Of a stretch of DNA of 64,000 bases, positions 25,012 to 37,854 are shown one piece after another. How positions within the stretch are numbered: the stretch's first letter is position 1; every line of letters starts with the position of its first letter. The notes under the pieces were generated by a model. It made no database searches. It was given only the letters and a program-made list of their open reading frames with translations, and was not told where the DNA came from. The stretch lies in contig CAJNDS010002635.1 in NCBI GenBank assembly GCA_905221605.1, positions 942,918 to 1,006,917 on the forward strand, written 5' to 3'. This DNA is from Symbiodinium natans (lineage: Eukaryota > Sar > Dinophyceae > Suessiales > Symbiodiniaceae). The position numbers and the translations under genes are program-made.

Positions 25012-28000
25012 TCACTCGGCGGCCAAACGCTGGATCAGCTCAGTCACCTTCACCCTGGTCTCATCGCGCACCTGGGAAACCGAATTTACCAGCAACCTAA
25101 TCAACCTAAGCCTAAACCCTAAGCCCCTAACCCTAAACCCCAAGCCCTAAACCCTAAACCCTCAAACCTGAACCCTAAACCCTAAACCCCAGCCCTAAAC
25201 CCCAAACCCGAGGTCTGCAAAACGGAAAACCTAAACCACAAAGATGAAGGCTATTCGAGGGCTTCTCGCCCTGAGCCCATGCAGGTGCTCAGGAGCTCCT
25301 GTAGGGTCTAGGGTTTAGGGTTTGGGGTTCAGGGTTTAGGGTTGAGGGCTAGGGGTTTAGGGTTTAGGGTTTAGGCTTTAGGGTTTAGGGAACTGAAAAC
25401 CGGCTCATCGTTATACCCCCCAAAGCCCTGAAACCCCCAAACCCTCAACCCTGAACCCTCAGGGCGTGTAAGCTAATATTCTTCACGTCTCTTAAACTCA
25501 AAGACCCACCAGGACCTGAACCCTCAATAATGATTTCAATAAACCGGTTTAGGGTTTGGGGTTTAGGGTTTAGGGTTTAGGGCTTAGGGTTTAGGGTTTA
25601 AAGTTTAGGGTTTAGGGTTTAAATACCTTCAAGCCCCTGAAATTTGAAATTGCTCTAAAGTGAACAACTCCTCGAAACTGCTCGAACTTATCCCACAGAC
25701 TTCCCCTGGACATTGAACCCTAAACACGTCGGCGTTCACGACAGCGCTTCCCCCACATCCCAACAATGAATGCCAAGACCCCCATTTCCGCGTGAACCCC
25801 CAAAGGGTTTGGGGTTCAGGTCTTGGGTTTAGACTCTGGGTTTAGGGTTTTGGGTCAAGAACCTCTTCATAAGGACACCAGGGAGCATTATTTGGGAAGA
25901 GATTTAGAAAGTCCAAGGTTCGGGGCGTCGGGTTTCATAAGCATGCGTCGCACGCTTTAGTGGCTCAGAAGGCAAAAGGTTGAGGGATTCGGGTTGAGGG
26001 TGTAGGGTTAAGGGGGTTTAATGTCCAAGGATCGAGTGTCGAAGTGACTTGGGGTTCTGGATGCCCTGATCCCTAGCTCTAAACCCTAAACCCAAAACCC
26101 AAAACCCTGAACCCTGAACCCTGAACCCTGAACCCTGAACCCTAAACCCTAAACCCTACACCCTAACTCTAACTACTACTCCCTCAGGCGTACTTAAGTT
26201 CCCGAACCTTCGGTTCCCTAAGCCCTTTACACCCTAGACCGCCTTCGGGTTTAGGGTTTAGGGTTTAGGGATTAGGGTTTAGGGTTTAGGGTTTAGGGTT
26301 TAGGGTTTAGGGTTTAGGGACTCATCGTGTCCAAGAAGCGCGGCGGTATTCGGAGTAGTCTCCGGGATCAATTGCGGGAGGGTCGTCGAGGTTCCTTTCT
26401 TAACCCTCTTCTGGCTCGGTTTATATCTTCAAGGGTCTCCCTCATCCTATCCCCTAACAGAATCCTTTAGTTAAACCATTTTGGGTGGGAGCTCTTCCAA
26501 ATTCGGCCCGAGTTGGGGGTTTCTGTTGCAGCACATGCCTTTGTATGTAAGTTGAACTACCCTCATTTAATTCAACTGCCCCCCCCAAAACCTAAACCCT
26601 AAACAAAACAAAAACAACAAAACCCCAAACCCTAAACTCTGGAACAACGTCCATTTCAGGGTCCCCCCCCCCTAATCCTACCTAGGATCTGCAAGATAAG
26701 GCCTACGATCCGAATGGGGTCTTCGTTAGTTTTGGACTGTGCGACAAGAAGAGGGCTCAGGGGGCGAAATGATTAGAGCTAAGCGTTGCGGAGGCCTCGC
26801 TAGAATACCCAGACTTGCCCTAGATTGACCTTTAAAAGCGCTCTGAGAGAAACAACTCCTAAAGACAAGTATACTATACTGTTGCGCACAATCAGGCAGG
26901 CTACGCAATGTCTCAAGGCCCGCAATGATGAGGCTATAAGTCCCCGAAGTATATATATATATACATATACAGCTATGTGCTGAGACAGTATGGGTGCCCC
27001 TCACTGAAGGGCTCGGAGGCATCAAAATGGTTGAGGGCTTAGGGTAGGCGGTAGGCCACGTCTGCTGCAAAGGAGCCAGTCGCTGAAGTAGGCGCGCTTC
27101 TTCCAGACCTCCTGGTACTCAATGGCACTGGGTGGGCAGCTCGGCTGCGCCCTAAAACCTTCAACTCGAACTAAAGGTTTGGGGTTTAGGGTTTGAGTTT
27201 AGGGTTTAGGGTTTAGGGTTTAGGGTTTAGGGTTTAGGGTTTAGGGTTTAGGGTTTAGGGTTTAGGGTTTAGGGTTTAGGGTTTAGGGTTTAGGGTTTAG
27301 GGTTTAGGGGTTAGACCCTCAACCCTAAACCCTAGCAGCCTCCATCCACACGACCCACCAGAACAAACGACCGACGCACCCACCATGGGGCTGCGGATGT
27401 TCTAGGGGTTGTACCTTGGACCCTGACGTTGTGCCCATGGGTCTTGGGGACCCTTTTTAAAGATCCTTAAGGTATTATAAGGGCCACCTAAGGGGTACAT
27501 GGGGGAAGCTTCAGGGGTACAAGTTCAGGGGTACGAGTCTTAATCCCTTGACCCTGGAGAGTTCCTGGTCGCTTCTCGGAAGTTATGAGGGCTTAGCGTA
27601 TAAGACGGTTTAGGGTTTAGGGTTTAGGGTTTAGGGTTTAGGGTTTAGGGTTTAGGGTTTTGATGCTGATAAAGGGTGAAGTTTGCAAGGTTGGCAGTTC
27701 CAACCTGAGCCCTTTAACACCCTTCGACTCAAGCTTAGGGTTTGGGCTTCAGGGTTTAGGGCCGAGGCTTACCTTTTTCGGTCGATAAGAGTTCAAATCT
27801 GCAGAGACTTGCCGAACCTACACAAAAGGTAGTTTCTTTGGCTGCTAGGCTTTAGGGTTTAGGGTTAGGGTTTGGGGTTTAGGGTTTAGGGTTTAGGGTT
27901 TAGGGTTTGGGGTTTGGGGTTTGGGGTTTGGGGTTTGGGGTTTGGGGTTTGGGTTTAGGGTTTAGGGTTTAGGGTTTAGGGTTTAGGGTTAGGTTTAGGG

Positions 28001-31000
28001 TTAGGGTTTAGGGTTTAGGGTTAGGGTTTAGGGTTTAGGGTTTAGGGTTTAGGGCTTAGGGTGTTCGGGGCCTTGTAGGCTTTGCGCTCGGCTTGAGGGG
28101 GGGGGGGGGGGGAAGGCTTTTTTTTAGTTGGGACGTGGGCTTCTCTTCGGGTAGTTACGCAAGGGCCGCGCCCTCATGGAGAACTCAGATATATCCCTCT
28201 TTCTCCACTATACAGCCCAATGGTCCATACTTCAGAACCTTCTGAGAAAGGTGAGGGATCACATATTTGGGAGCCATGTATACCTAAACCCCAAACCCTA
28301 AACCCGAAACCCTAAACCCTAAACCTGAACCCTAATCTCTGGTCCCGTAGGGTGTACGCAGAAGGGCCTGGACCTTTCGACCGTTGTATGGCTATGTTGC
28401 GTCCAAGGTTTAGGGTTTAGGGTTCAGGGTTTTAGGGTTTAGGTTTAGGGTTTAGGGTTTAGGGCTACTTTGGACAGGGACCCGTTGAACAACGCGAGGC
28501 GTCCTTGTCATCGTCCAACTTGCTACCGCAGCCGCAGCAAGAGATCACTGCCTGCGAGCTTTCTTCGTAGCTACATGGTCTCTTCATATCTGGGCCTAGG
28601 GTTTAGGGTTTAGGGTTTAGGGTTTAGGGTTTAGGGTTTAGGGTTTAGGGTTTAGGGTTAGGGTTTAGGGTTTAGTGGGTTTTCTACATGGCCCCTGATT
28701 ATGGGCCCTTAAATGGCAACCCCTATATACCCCCATTTATGCCCCGTATCAAGCCCAAAGGTACTTCAGAACCCTTCAAAGAAGGCAAGGGGCCAGTGTA
28801 TCAACCACCCTTAGAGGACTAGCACTCGGCTCCACCTACCGTTGTAAGCAGGGACTTAGGGAGGGCTTGCGGCTTAGTGCGCAGGGTTTAGGAGCATTTG
28901 ATGTATATCGTTTAGGGTTTCGAGTTCAGGGTTCGGGGGGTGCCCACCCTGTAACATCAGCCAGTCTAAACCCTAAACCCTAATCCCTAGGCCCTAAACC
29001 CTAAACCCGAATAAACCCTAAACCCAAGGATCTTCTTTCCTGAACCTTCAGCAGCGTTGCCCCTGCCGAAGTGCTCCAGGGAATGAGGGGAGCCCTCAAC
29101 CCCGAACCCCAAACCCCAAACCCCAAACCCTAAACCCTAAACCCCTAAACCCCGCACCAAAGGACCCCGCGCACTACCGCAGAGGTAGCGCTCCCATTGA
29201 CAGGAGGGCTCGTCGCGACACCTCCAATGCCGCCTGGGGCATGGAGATCTCTGTCTGCATGGCCGGGCACCCCCTAAACCCTAAACCCTAAACCCTGAAC
29301 CCTGAACCCTAAACCCTAAACCCTAAACCCTAAACCCAGCATATGATGCCTTTCTTGCCAGATACTGCAGCTGGCCAGAGCTGTTCGATACTGCGTTGCT
29401 GGGCCAAAGGGGAAACCTAAGCACAAACAGAAAAAGGACAATGTGCTCTACCCCCAAACCGCGAAACCCCAAACCCTCAACTCTAAACTCTACACCCAAA
29501 CCCCAAACCCCAAACGCTAAACTCAAGAACCCAAACCCCACCTAAACCCAAAACCCTCAACTCCAACTTTGAAAACCCAAAATCCAAAACCCTAAACCCC
29601 AAACCCCCCTAAACCCTAAACCCCCCCAAACCCTATGGCCTAAGGCCTAAGGCCTAAGGCCTATGGCCAAGGCCTAAGGCCTAAGGCCTAAGGCCTAAGG
29701 CCTACGCCCTAGACCCTAAGCCCTAAATGCAAACCGTAAACCCTAAACCCTAAACCCCAAAACCCTAAACCCTAAACCCTAAACCCTAAACCCTAAACCC
29801 TAAACCCCCAAAAACCTATCAAGGACCCTTACAACAGCACCCTGAGGCTTCCGGTGGCACCTCGAAATCGGCCGGGTTGAAGTCCTCAGCAACTCGGGTC
29901 TAGGGTTTAGGGTTTAGGGTTTAGGGTTTAGGGTTTAGGGTTTAGGGTTTAGGGTTTAGGGGTCTACAGCAACTTCCAGCAAGTTGGAACCTCCTGAACC
30001 CCATACCCCAAAAGGAATACTAAAGGGAATCCCAGCTCTAATCATCCTTAAACCGTGTTCCAACTTTCTGGAGCTTGCTGTAGAGTCTATAGGGTTTGGG
30101 GTTCAGGGTTCAGGGTCTGGGGTTTCCGCGGGTTCGGCTTTCATCGCCTGTGAAATCCTAAGGACCCTTGAACCCTATCACCTCCTAACCGTAACCCCAA
30201 AGCCCTGAACTCACCCTACATCCCCTAATCCTAGGCCCAAAAGCCCTAAAACCTGAATTCTAGACCCCAAAACCCTAAACCCTACAACCCGAGTTTCTTT
30301 GGCCATCTGAACGCATGCTGAGGCATTAAACCATTCAACCCTAAACCCTAAATTTTAAACCCTAAGCCCAAAACCGTAAACTCTGCAGGGCTCCGGGTTT
30401 CGGAAGGTTCGATAGGGTTTCTTGGAGGGCTTCGGGGTTCTGGCCATGTCGGTTGCCATCTCAGGGGGCTTTATGTAGGGCTTAGTGGCGTCTCAGGAGC
30501 CTTTGCGTGAGAGGGAGTAGTGGGAGTAGGGTAGAGTGCATCGCGTTTAGGGTCTAAATATTAAGGTGTACGGTGTAGGGCGCAGGGTCCAGAAGATCCC
30601 TGTAAGGGACGGCATGCATTCGCATTGCTTTCGACTTCAGAACTCGCAGACCCGTACACAACAACACGCAAATCTGAGCTTTCAAAGCACAGAAGTCCAC
30701 CCGGCAAGGCCGAAGATTGCAAACTCTGATTGAAACGACTTCCAAAAGTCAAGGACTGCAAGCTGCCAGGCAAGGCCACATTCGCCAAGCTCTCGTTGAA
30801 AGCGTTTCCGAAGCTAAGGGACTGCAAGCTATCAGGCAAGGCCACGTTCTCCAAGCTCTGGTTGAAAGAATCTCCGAAGCTCAATGACTGCAAGCTGCCA
30901 GGCAAGGCCACATTCTCCAAGCTCTGGTTGAAAGCGTTTCCCAAGCTCAGGGACTGCAAGTTGGCAGGCAAGGCGACATTCTCCAAGCTCTGGTTGAAAT

Positions 31001-34000
31001 CGTCTCTGAAGCCCAAGGACTGCAAGCTGGCAGGGAAGGCAACATTCTGCAAACTCTGGTTGAAAGAACGTCCGAAGCTAAGGCACTGCAAGCTGGCAGG
31101 CAAGGCCACATTCTCCAAGCTCTGGTTGAAAGTGTTTCCGAAGCTCAAGGACTGCAAGTTGGCAGGCAATGCCACATTCTCCAAGCTCTGGTTGAAAGAA
31201 TGTCCGAAGCTCAAGGACTGCAAGCTGGCAGGCAAGGCAACATTCTGCAAACTCTGGTTGAAATATTTTCCGAAAGTTAAGGACTGCAAGCTGCCAGGCA
31301 AGGCCACGTTCTCCAAGATCTGGTTGGAAGCGCTTCCGAAGCTCAGGGACTGCAAGCTGCCAGGCAAGGCCACGTTCTCCAAGCTCTGGTTGAAATTGGT
31401 TCCGAAGCTCAGGGACTGCAAGCTGCTAGGCAAGGCCACATTCTCTAAACCCTGGTTGAAAGAATCTCCGAAGCTCAAGGACTGCAAGCTGCCAGGCAAG
31501 GCCACGTTCTCCAAGCTCGCGTTAAAAGAATATCCGAAGCTCAAGGACCGCAAGCTGGCAGGCAAGACAACATTCTCAAGACTCTGGTTGAAACGAAGTC
31601 CAAAGCTCAAGGACTGCAAGCTGCCAGGCAAGGCCACATTCTCCAAGCTCTGGTTGAAACAATGTCCGAAGCTCAAGGACTGCAAGCTGGCAGGCAAGGC
31701 AACATTCTCCAGACTCTGGTTGAAACGAACTCCGAAGCTCAGGGACTGCAAGCTGCCAGGCAAGGCAACATTCTCCAGACTCTGGTTGAAACGAACTCCG
31801 AAGCTCAAGGACTGCAAGCTGCCAGGCAAGGCCAAATTCTCCAAGCTCTGGTTGAAGGCGTTTCCCAAGCTCAAGAACTGCAAGCTGCCAGGCAAGGCCA
31901 TATTCGCCACGCTCCGGTCGAAAAGGCCTCCGAAGCGCAAGGACTGCAAGCTGCCAGGCAAGGCCACGTTCTCCAAACTCTGGTTGAAAGCAATTCCGAA
32001 GCTCAAGGACTGCAAGGTGCCAGGCAAGGCCACATTCTCCAAACTCTGGTTGAAACCGAATCCGAAGCTCAAGGACTGCAAGCTGCCAGGCAAGGCCACG
32101 TTCTCCAAGCTCTGGTTGAAAGAGTCTCCGAAGCTCAGGGACTGCAATTTCTTTGGCAGCTCAACATTCTTGAGACTGCGCCCACTGTGAACTTTCAACG
32201 AAGAGATTGCGTCCTTCGCATGTACATCCATCATGCTCAGGCGTTGGCCGTCACGAGCTCGCAGAAACGCAGCTGCTGCGTGCCCTGCACCAACCTAGGT
32301 GTCCCCTTAAAACCTCCGACGAAAATCCCAAAACAGGATCCTCTTGCACCCACGCCATGAGGGAAAACATATGGGTTTGCTCGATAATAGGGCGGGGGGG
32401 GGGGGGGGACAGGTGTGGGGATCAGGGTATGTTTCGCGGGTCTTTTCGGGGTATGCTTCGGGGGTATGTTTGGGATATTTCGCGGCTACTTTACCCGCAA
32501 TTTCGGAGGTATGTTTTGGGGTATGTCTCGAGGGTATGTTTCGGGGTATGTTTGGCGGGTGGGCAGCCCGTGTGCCCTTCTGAAACCTGGGCCCCGCAAA
32601 AACGAACGAACCCATATGTTTAAACATGACAATGCCAAGGGCAACCTAGGTTGGCCCCTTAAACCCTTAGAAAAATAGGACCCTCTTGCACCCAAAACCT
32701 TAAACAATGAACATGGCAAGGGCGACCTGTTGAACCACATACGTGATGACATCGAGCTGAACTTGCTCCAACAGCGGCTTGGAATCGTCCAGGGTATTGC
32801 CGCCAGCCGCCAGGACAAGCATGCCACCTAACCGCAAGCCGATCCTTCCTGCGACACTCTTGCGCAAGTCTTCCACGGTCATGTTGTCTTCAAGAGGAAG
32901 CTGCACTTCGGAACCAGCGACTCCACAGACCGTCAACTGTCGGCAGGCAGTAAGGCCATCAAACTCGTCAAGGCGCTGACGTTTGACCTTCCGTTCCTCT
33001 GGAGACCCACGACCCATGGCCCGAAATCCTGGTGCGAGGTCGGCCATATTTTGGCCTTGTGCCTTGGCTCGGGTGACCTTTGTGAACGACATGAACCTCT
33101 GAATGAGAGAGTACAGGGCACAGGGTACCTAAGGGAGCTTTTCTTCTGAACGTCTGATGGCCGACGGTCATGCAAGCAAGCAGCCGGGCAGGGTTACATC
33201 ACCCAAACTCTGGTTGAAGTCATGCGCCATCTTAGGGTTTAGGGTTTAGGGTTTAGGGTTTAGGGTTTAGGGTTTAGGGTTTAGGGTTTAGGGCTAAACC
33301 CTACAACCAGCCAAACCCTAAAACCCACAACCTTACTCTGGTCTTCGAGTCTAAGTACATGGGTAGCTCTGAAAATGAGGGTCCACTTCCTAAATCTCTA
33401 TATAGTACGGCACCCTTAACATAAGGCCCCAGGAAGGGACCCTTAAAGCCCTAATCCATAAACGCACATATAGAACTCGATGGGCCACTGGCAAATGAAA
33501 CGTAAGTTTGCTAGCCAGAGCTTCTTTCAGGCCTCTGAGCCCTGATCTCTACCCCTAAACCCTAAACCCTAAACCCTAAACCCAAACCCTCAACCCTAAA
33601 CTGCAGCTATAGGGCTAAGGGACATCAAACCCTGGTTCAGGGTTTAGGGTTGAGGGTACACCCTGGACTCGAACCACAGGAGTGCTTGAAACCCTAGACA
33701 CCCGAAATCAAAGGGTTCCAAGTATGGGCCCTAAGACTTGGGTCCCTTGTTCTACAACCCTTGTTTCAGGTTCAGGGTTTAGGGTTTGGGTCCCTTGCCA
33801 TACAACCCTTACATACACTACACATATGAAGTAGGGTATGTATTTCTTGTACCCCCTCAAAAGGACACCAAGTATATACACTCACCAATGTTAACTTATA
33901 TACACTCACCAATAACCCTCAACCCTCAACCCTTCACCCTAAACCCTAAACCCTAAACCCTGCTTCATATGGGTTCAGGACTTGGGGCTCCTGGCTCAAG

Positions 34001-36832
34001 GCTTAGAGATCAGGCTTCAGGGCTTAGGGTTTAGGATGTAAGGTTTAGGGCTTATAGGGTTCGAGGTTTAGAGTTTAGGGTTCAGGGTTTAGGGTTTTAG
34101 GGTTTAGGGTTCAGGGTTTAGGATGTAAGGTTTAGGGTTTATAGGGTTGGAGGTCTAGGGTCTTGCGGGGCTCAGTGCCTGAGATTTAGAGCTTCCGGGT
34201 CTTGGGTTTGCTTCTAGGGCTATCAGGCACAGAGTTCACATAGTACTACTAGGGTTTAGGGTGTAGGGTGTAGGGTTTAGGGTTTAGGGTTTAGGGTTTG
34301 AGAACTTGACTGATGTGCAACATGCGAAAACTCTAAAGCCAAAACCCTAGCCTCCTTACCCTACACCCTAAACGCCCAAAACCTTCAAACCCAAACACAA
34401 CAAAAACAACCCAACACCCAGAACCCCAAAACCCTAAACCCCGAAAACTCCTACAACCCGAAACGCTACGACCCCCTAGTTCTTATTAGGGAGTGAGGGA
34501 ATGAGGGCCCTACGTATACCCATTAAGGGATTATATAGGGTACCTCATTCCCTCATTCCCTCATTCCCTCATTCCCTCATTCCCTCATTCCCTCATTCCC
34601 TCATTCCCTCATTCCCTACCCTAAACCCTAAACCCTAAACCCTAAATCCTTCACCCTGAACCTTGAATTTGGGAACAAGTCGCTGCCATGGCGTCCGAAG
34701 TGAAAGATGAGATATCCACCTGAAGTCGCGTTGTTTGCTACATGAAGCAGGGTTTATATTTCTGTTCTTGGTGAGTGTATATAAGGTTCCTTTTCAATAT
34801 TGGTGAGTGTATATGCCGGGTGTCCTTTTGGGGGTACGAGAAATATATACCCTACTTCACATGCCAGTGTGGTTTAGGGTTCAGGGTTAGGGTTTTCGGG
34901 CTCAGTCAAAGAAGTAAACTCGCCAACGCCCCTGAGGAACCCGATTTACACTCACCCAACGACCTAAACCCTACAACCCAACACCCTACCCTGAACCTTA
35001 AACTTAAACCTAAACCTTACTCTGACTAGAGTCGGGGCGCTAAAGGATGGGGAGGAGGCTGGACCTCCACCTCACCTTAAAGGGTTTAGGGCTTAGGAGT
35101 TCAATGTTGACGGCTACAAAACCCGTACAGTAACACCCTAAACCGGCAACTCGCTATAGAGAGAGAGAGAGAGCTGCTGTCTAGTTGCTCCCACTTCCTT
35201 CATGACGGCAATGGCGCCCTCCTTCCTGAGTACCAGAGACGCTCGCAGTGTGAGGACGGGATCTAGCTTCCAGTTCAGACATGAAGTGCGAAACCACAGG
35301 TTTCTATTGCCGGGTTGGTATCTACAGGCTCGGGGTTTATGGTTTAGGGTTCAGGGTTTCAGGTTTGGGGTTCATGATGCTTGGCTGGTTTAGGGTTTAG
35401 GGTTTAGGGTTTAGGGTTTAGGGTTCTTGAGGGGGAGGGGCACAGTAAAGGGCGGCGATCTTGTCCGGGACAGGTGGGGGGCTTTGGAGTTTAGGCTTCC
35501 CAGTGACCCTCCCGAAACCCGATAACCCGCCTAAACCCTAAACCCTAAACCCTAAACCCTAAACCCTAAACCCTAAACCCTAAACCCTAAACCCTAAACC
35601 CTAAACCCTAAACCCTAAACCCTAAACCCTAAGAAAGTTGCTTCCCTAACCTCTCTATACACCACGGCCCGAGCGGCACCGCCGTGCCGCCCACGATGCC
35701 GGCGGAGGCCACGCCCACAGAGGCGGAGCCGCGCAGGGCGCGGAGCCAGCCATCCTCTAACGCTGCTAGGGGGCGTAGGGTTTAGGGTTTAGGGTTTTAG
35801 GGTTTAGGGTTTAGGGTTTAGGGTTTAGGGTTTAGGGTTTCGGGCTTAGGGTTTAGGGTTTCGGGTTTCGGGTTTAGGGTTTAGGGTCTAGGGTTTAGGG
35901 TCTACGGTTTAGGGTTTGGGGTTTAGGCTTTAGGGTTTGGGGTTTAGTTTAGGGTTTGGGGTTTGGGGTTCGGGGTTTAGGGTTTAGGGTTTAGGGTTTA
36001 GGGTTTAGGGTTTAGGGTTTAGGGTTTAGGGCTTCGGGTTTAGGCTTTAGGGCTTAGGGTTTAGGGTTTAGGGTTTAGGGTTTGGGGTTTCGGGTTTAGG
36101 GTTTCGGGTTTAGGGTTTGGGGTTTAGTTTCGGGTTTAGGGTTCCACCTTTAATGCCCTGAAGCCCTCACAGCCTTGAGCCCTTGGAAGGCACAAAGGGG
36201 TTTGGGGTTTAGGGGTGTGAACTTATGACTAGGCTGCCCAGTAACCTAGGCATAAAAAGGGTGCCCTTTTTTCTTAAAGGGGTTTGTAAGGGAACCTAAA
36301 CCCCCCAAAAAAAGGGGAAAAAGGGTACTACTGGGCATCCTAGCTTAAACCCTGAGGCTTTCAAGGTTTGATTTTTTCAGTTTGGAGGGCATTGAGCATC
36401 CCATGAAAGTCGGAAGGCTGGCTAAAAAAGGGACCCCTCTACAAATTCGGGGGCTTCTTTTTGGAGGCCGCCTTGTCTTCTAGTGAGGCTTAGGGCTAGG
36501 GTTATGCGAGCTCCTTGCAGAATGCTGATTGCCCTCGATGCCTGAAAAGTTAGTTCCTTCCTCGGCCATGTGCATGTTACGAAGTCACGGAGACTTACCC
36601 TCCAGATTACGGGATGATTCTAAGGCGGCTCCGTTTTGGGGTAGAGGCTGTCCCTGCCTTTCACAAGGGCCTAAACCCTAAACCCTGAACCCTAAACCCC
36701 AAAACCTAAACCCGAAACCCTACTTTGGGACAACTGTCGGATGGGTTGGTTGGCCAGGCGGCTGCCATTTGCGAGCGGCAGGAGTTGTGGTTGCAGAGGA
36801 ACATCACGTTCTTCTTGTAGTGCGGTCCATAC
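25012..36832 (-). CDS. arsenate-reductase-like protein (LMW-PTP fold), gene A
   Basis: Exons in sense order: 36763-36832 (YKKNVMFLCNHNSCRSQMA, with the CX5R P-loop), 35678-35754 (DGWLRALRGSASVGVASAG), 35189-35225 (KEGAIAVMKEVG), 34687-34719 (VDISSFTSDAM), 29861-29884 (DFNPADFE), 28501-28551 (AVISCCGCGSKLDDDKD), 27077-27108 (VWKKRAYFSDW), 26340-26394 (NLDDPPAIDPGDYSEYRR), 25012-25071 (VRDETRVKVTELIQRLAAE, then TGA). Phases agree at every junction and the sum is about 146 residues, the usual size of the family. The P-loop Cys, the CCGCG cysteines and the acidic DDP loop fit thioredoxin-coupled arsenate reductase or a related phosphatase. Donors are seven GC and one GT; acceptors are AG|G. The first coding exon was not found. 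FNIP copy 2 lies in the 29885-34686 intron. Three introns (34720-35188, 28552-29860, 25072-26339) are absent from genes B and C. Confidence 0.85.
27193..27308. repeat. TTTAGGG tract
   Basis: About 16 units, to the right of gene A exon 27077-27108 (that is, just upstream of it in the sense direction). Confidence 0.95.
27905..27955. repeat. TTTGGGG variant array inside a TTTAGGG tract
   Basis: Seven consecutive TTTGGGG heptamers, flanked on both sides by TTTAGGG units; a single changed unit appears to have been amplified. Confidence 0.85.
29635..29705. repeat. 8-bp tandem repeat CTAAGGCC/TAAGGCCT
   Basis: Eight or nine near-perfect copies set between CCCTAAA-type tracts. Confidence 0.8.
30561..33092 (-). 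CDS. ubiquitin-like domain plus FNIP-repeat protein, copy 2
   Basis: Two exons: 32727-33092 (start at 33092, or at the second Met that aligns with the copy 1 start; ubiquitin-like core LTVCGVAGSEVQLPLEDN and MLVLAAGGNTLDD) and 30561-32294, one uninterrupted exon with about 22 FNIP repeats (LPxSLQSLSFGxxFNQSLEN) and a divergent C-terminal tail. The intron 32295-32726 joins VVQQ to VGAGHAAAAFLRARDGQRLS. Homology with copy 1 extends beyond the coding part, from roughly 30612 to 33190, so a genomic segment was duplicated. The repeats differ mainly at the two positions after SFG. The gene lies within the intron 29885-34686 of arsC-like gene A, same strand. Its role is unknown; ubiquitin-linked recognition is a guess from the architecture. 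Confidence 0.85.
32400..32570. repeat. tandem GGTATGTTTCGGGG-type repeat in FNIP copy 2 intron
   Basis: After a run of about 17 G, the motif GGTATGTTTCGGG recurs six or more times with variable spacing. It lies wholly within the intron between the ubiquitin-like exon and the FNIP exon, and copy 1 has no counterpart. Confidence 0.6.
34545..34618. repeat. tandem ATTCCCTC repeat
   Basis: About nine copies of an 8-bp unit that is itself the complement of the GAGGGAAT motif in the left arm of the adjoining fold-back element (34473 onward). Looks like slippage growth of one arm. Confidence 0.8.
35527..35632. repeat. CCCTAAA tract
   Basis: About 15 perfect units directly left of gene A exon 35678-35754; a long TTTAGGG tract (35777-36140, many variants) lies on the other side of that exon. 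Confidence 0.95.
36229..36343. mobile_element. CTAGGCTGCCCAGTA fold-back element
   Basis: About 115 bp with terminal inverted repeats CTAGGCTGCCCAGTA and TACTGGGCATCCTAG around a shared core (GGGTGCCC...CTTAAAGGGG). It lies in the first intron of gene A. A further copy is at 48642-48752. Confidence 0.75.
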
Positions 36833-37854
36833 CTGACCCCTCTAACCCTGCGGGTCCATGTATTTATATGGGGGGGTTTACGACAGTAGCGGTACCTTGC
36901 CCTAAACCCTAAACCCTAAACCCTAAACCCTAAACCCTAAACCCTAAACCCTAAACCCTAAACCCTATTCCGAGGGGGTCCCCTATTTTCGGAAACCCCC
37001 CATATAGTATGTACTTTGGGTCCTAAAGCTTCTACCTTGGAACTCCTTTAAGGCCCAAGTATATACCACACAAGTACGCGGACCCTTCGGGCCTTAACCA
37101 CGTTGACGTGTGTAGGGCAGGAAGCCCCAGAACCAACATAAAAGTACACCCTCCATTTTTGAGAGGTTCCCACAGTCCTTACTAGGGACTATAGTACTCC
37201 GCCTATGAGAATGCCTAAATTAAGGACTACTAGTATAAGGGGGAACATCCCAACCTGAGTCCTAAACCCCAAGCCCTATAAACCTTAAACCCCCGCATCA
37301 AGGGAGCTTGTACGTACTTTTAATCCTATGAACCCTACAATGTTTCAACCCCACAAATCCTGCAAGCCGTGTCAACCCTATAAACCCTGCAAACTTACTA
37401 CAGACCCTACAAACACTACAAATCCTACAAACCCTACAAACTCTACGTCCCTACATCATGCAAATCCTGCAGCAAACGAGGAAGCGAGGAATCAAAGAGG
37501 GAACAGCTTGCTGCGGACTGGAGCTTGCAGTGGAAATCGAACCCAAAAACAGGAAGGGAGCATCATTTGGGTTCCTAGATTAGAGCGGTGGGTTTAGGTT
37601 TAGGGTTTAGGGTTTCGGGTTTCGGGTTTAGGGTTTAGGAGTAGAACGAGGGAAACGGTGCTGCTGGTCAGTCTGAAACTTCTAGATCCTGAATCTCGAC
37701 TAGCGCAAGCCCTTCAACTCTAAACGCCCAACAAAAGCCCAAAACCCTAAAAGCCCTAAAAACCCTAAACCCTGAAAACCCCTAAACCCCAAACGGTCCT
37801 AAGCCCTAAAACCCAGGGACAGCCTGGAACTTATGAGTTTTTGGCGCAAGGGGC

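Noticed and set aside
30730-32190. Long plus-strand open frame opposite FNIP copy 2 (and similar ones opposite copy 1), lysine-rich repeats
   Set aside because: The 66-bp repeat unit keeps other frames open on both strands. The minus frame gives the known FNIP consensus and continues in phase into the ubiquitin-like exon.
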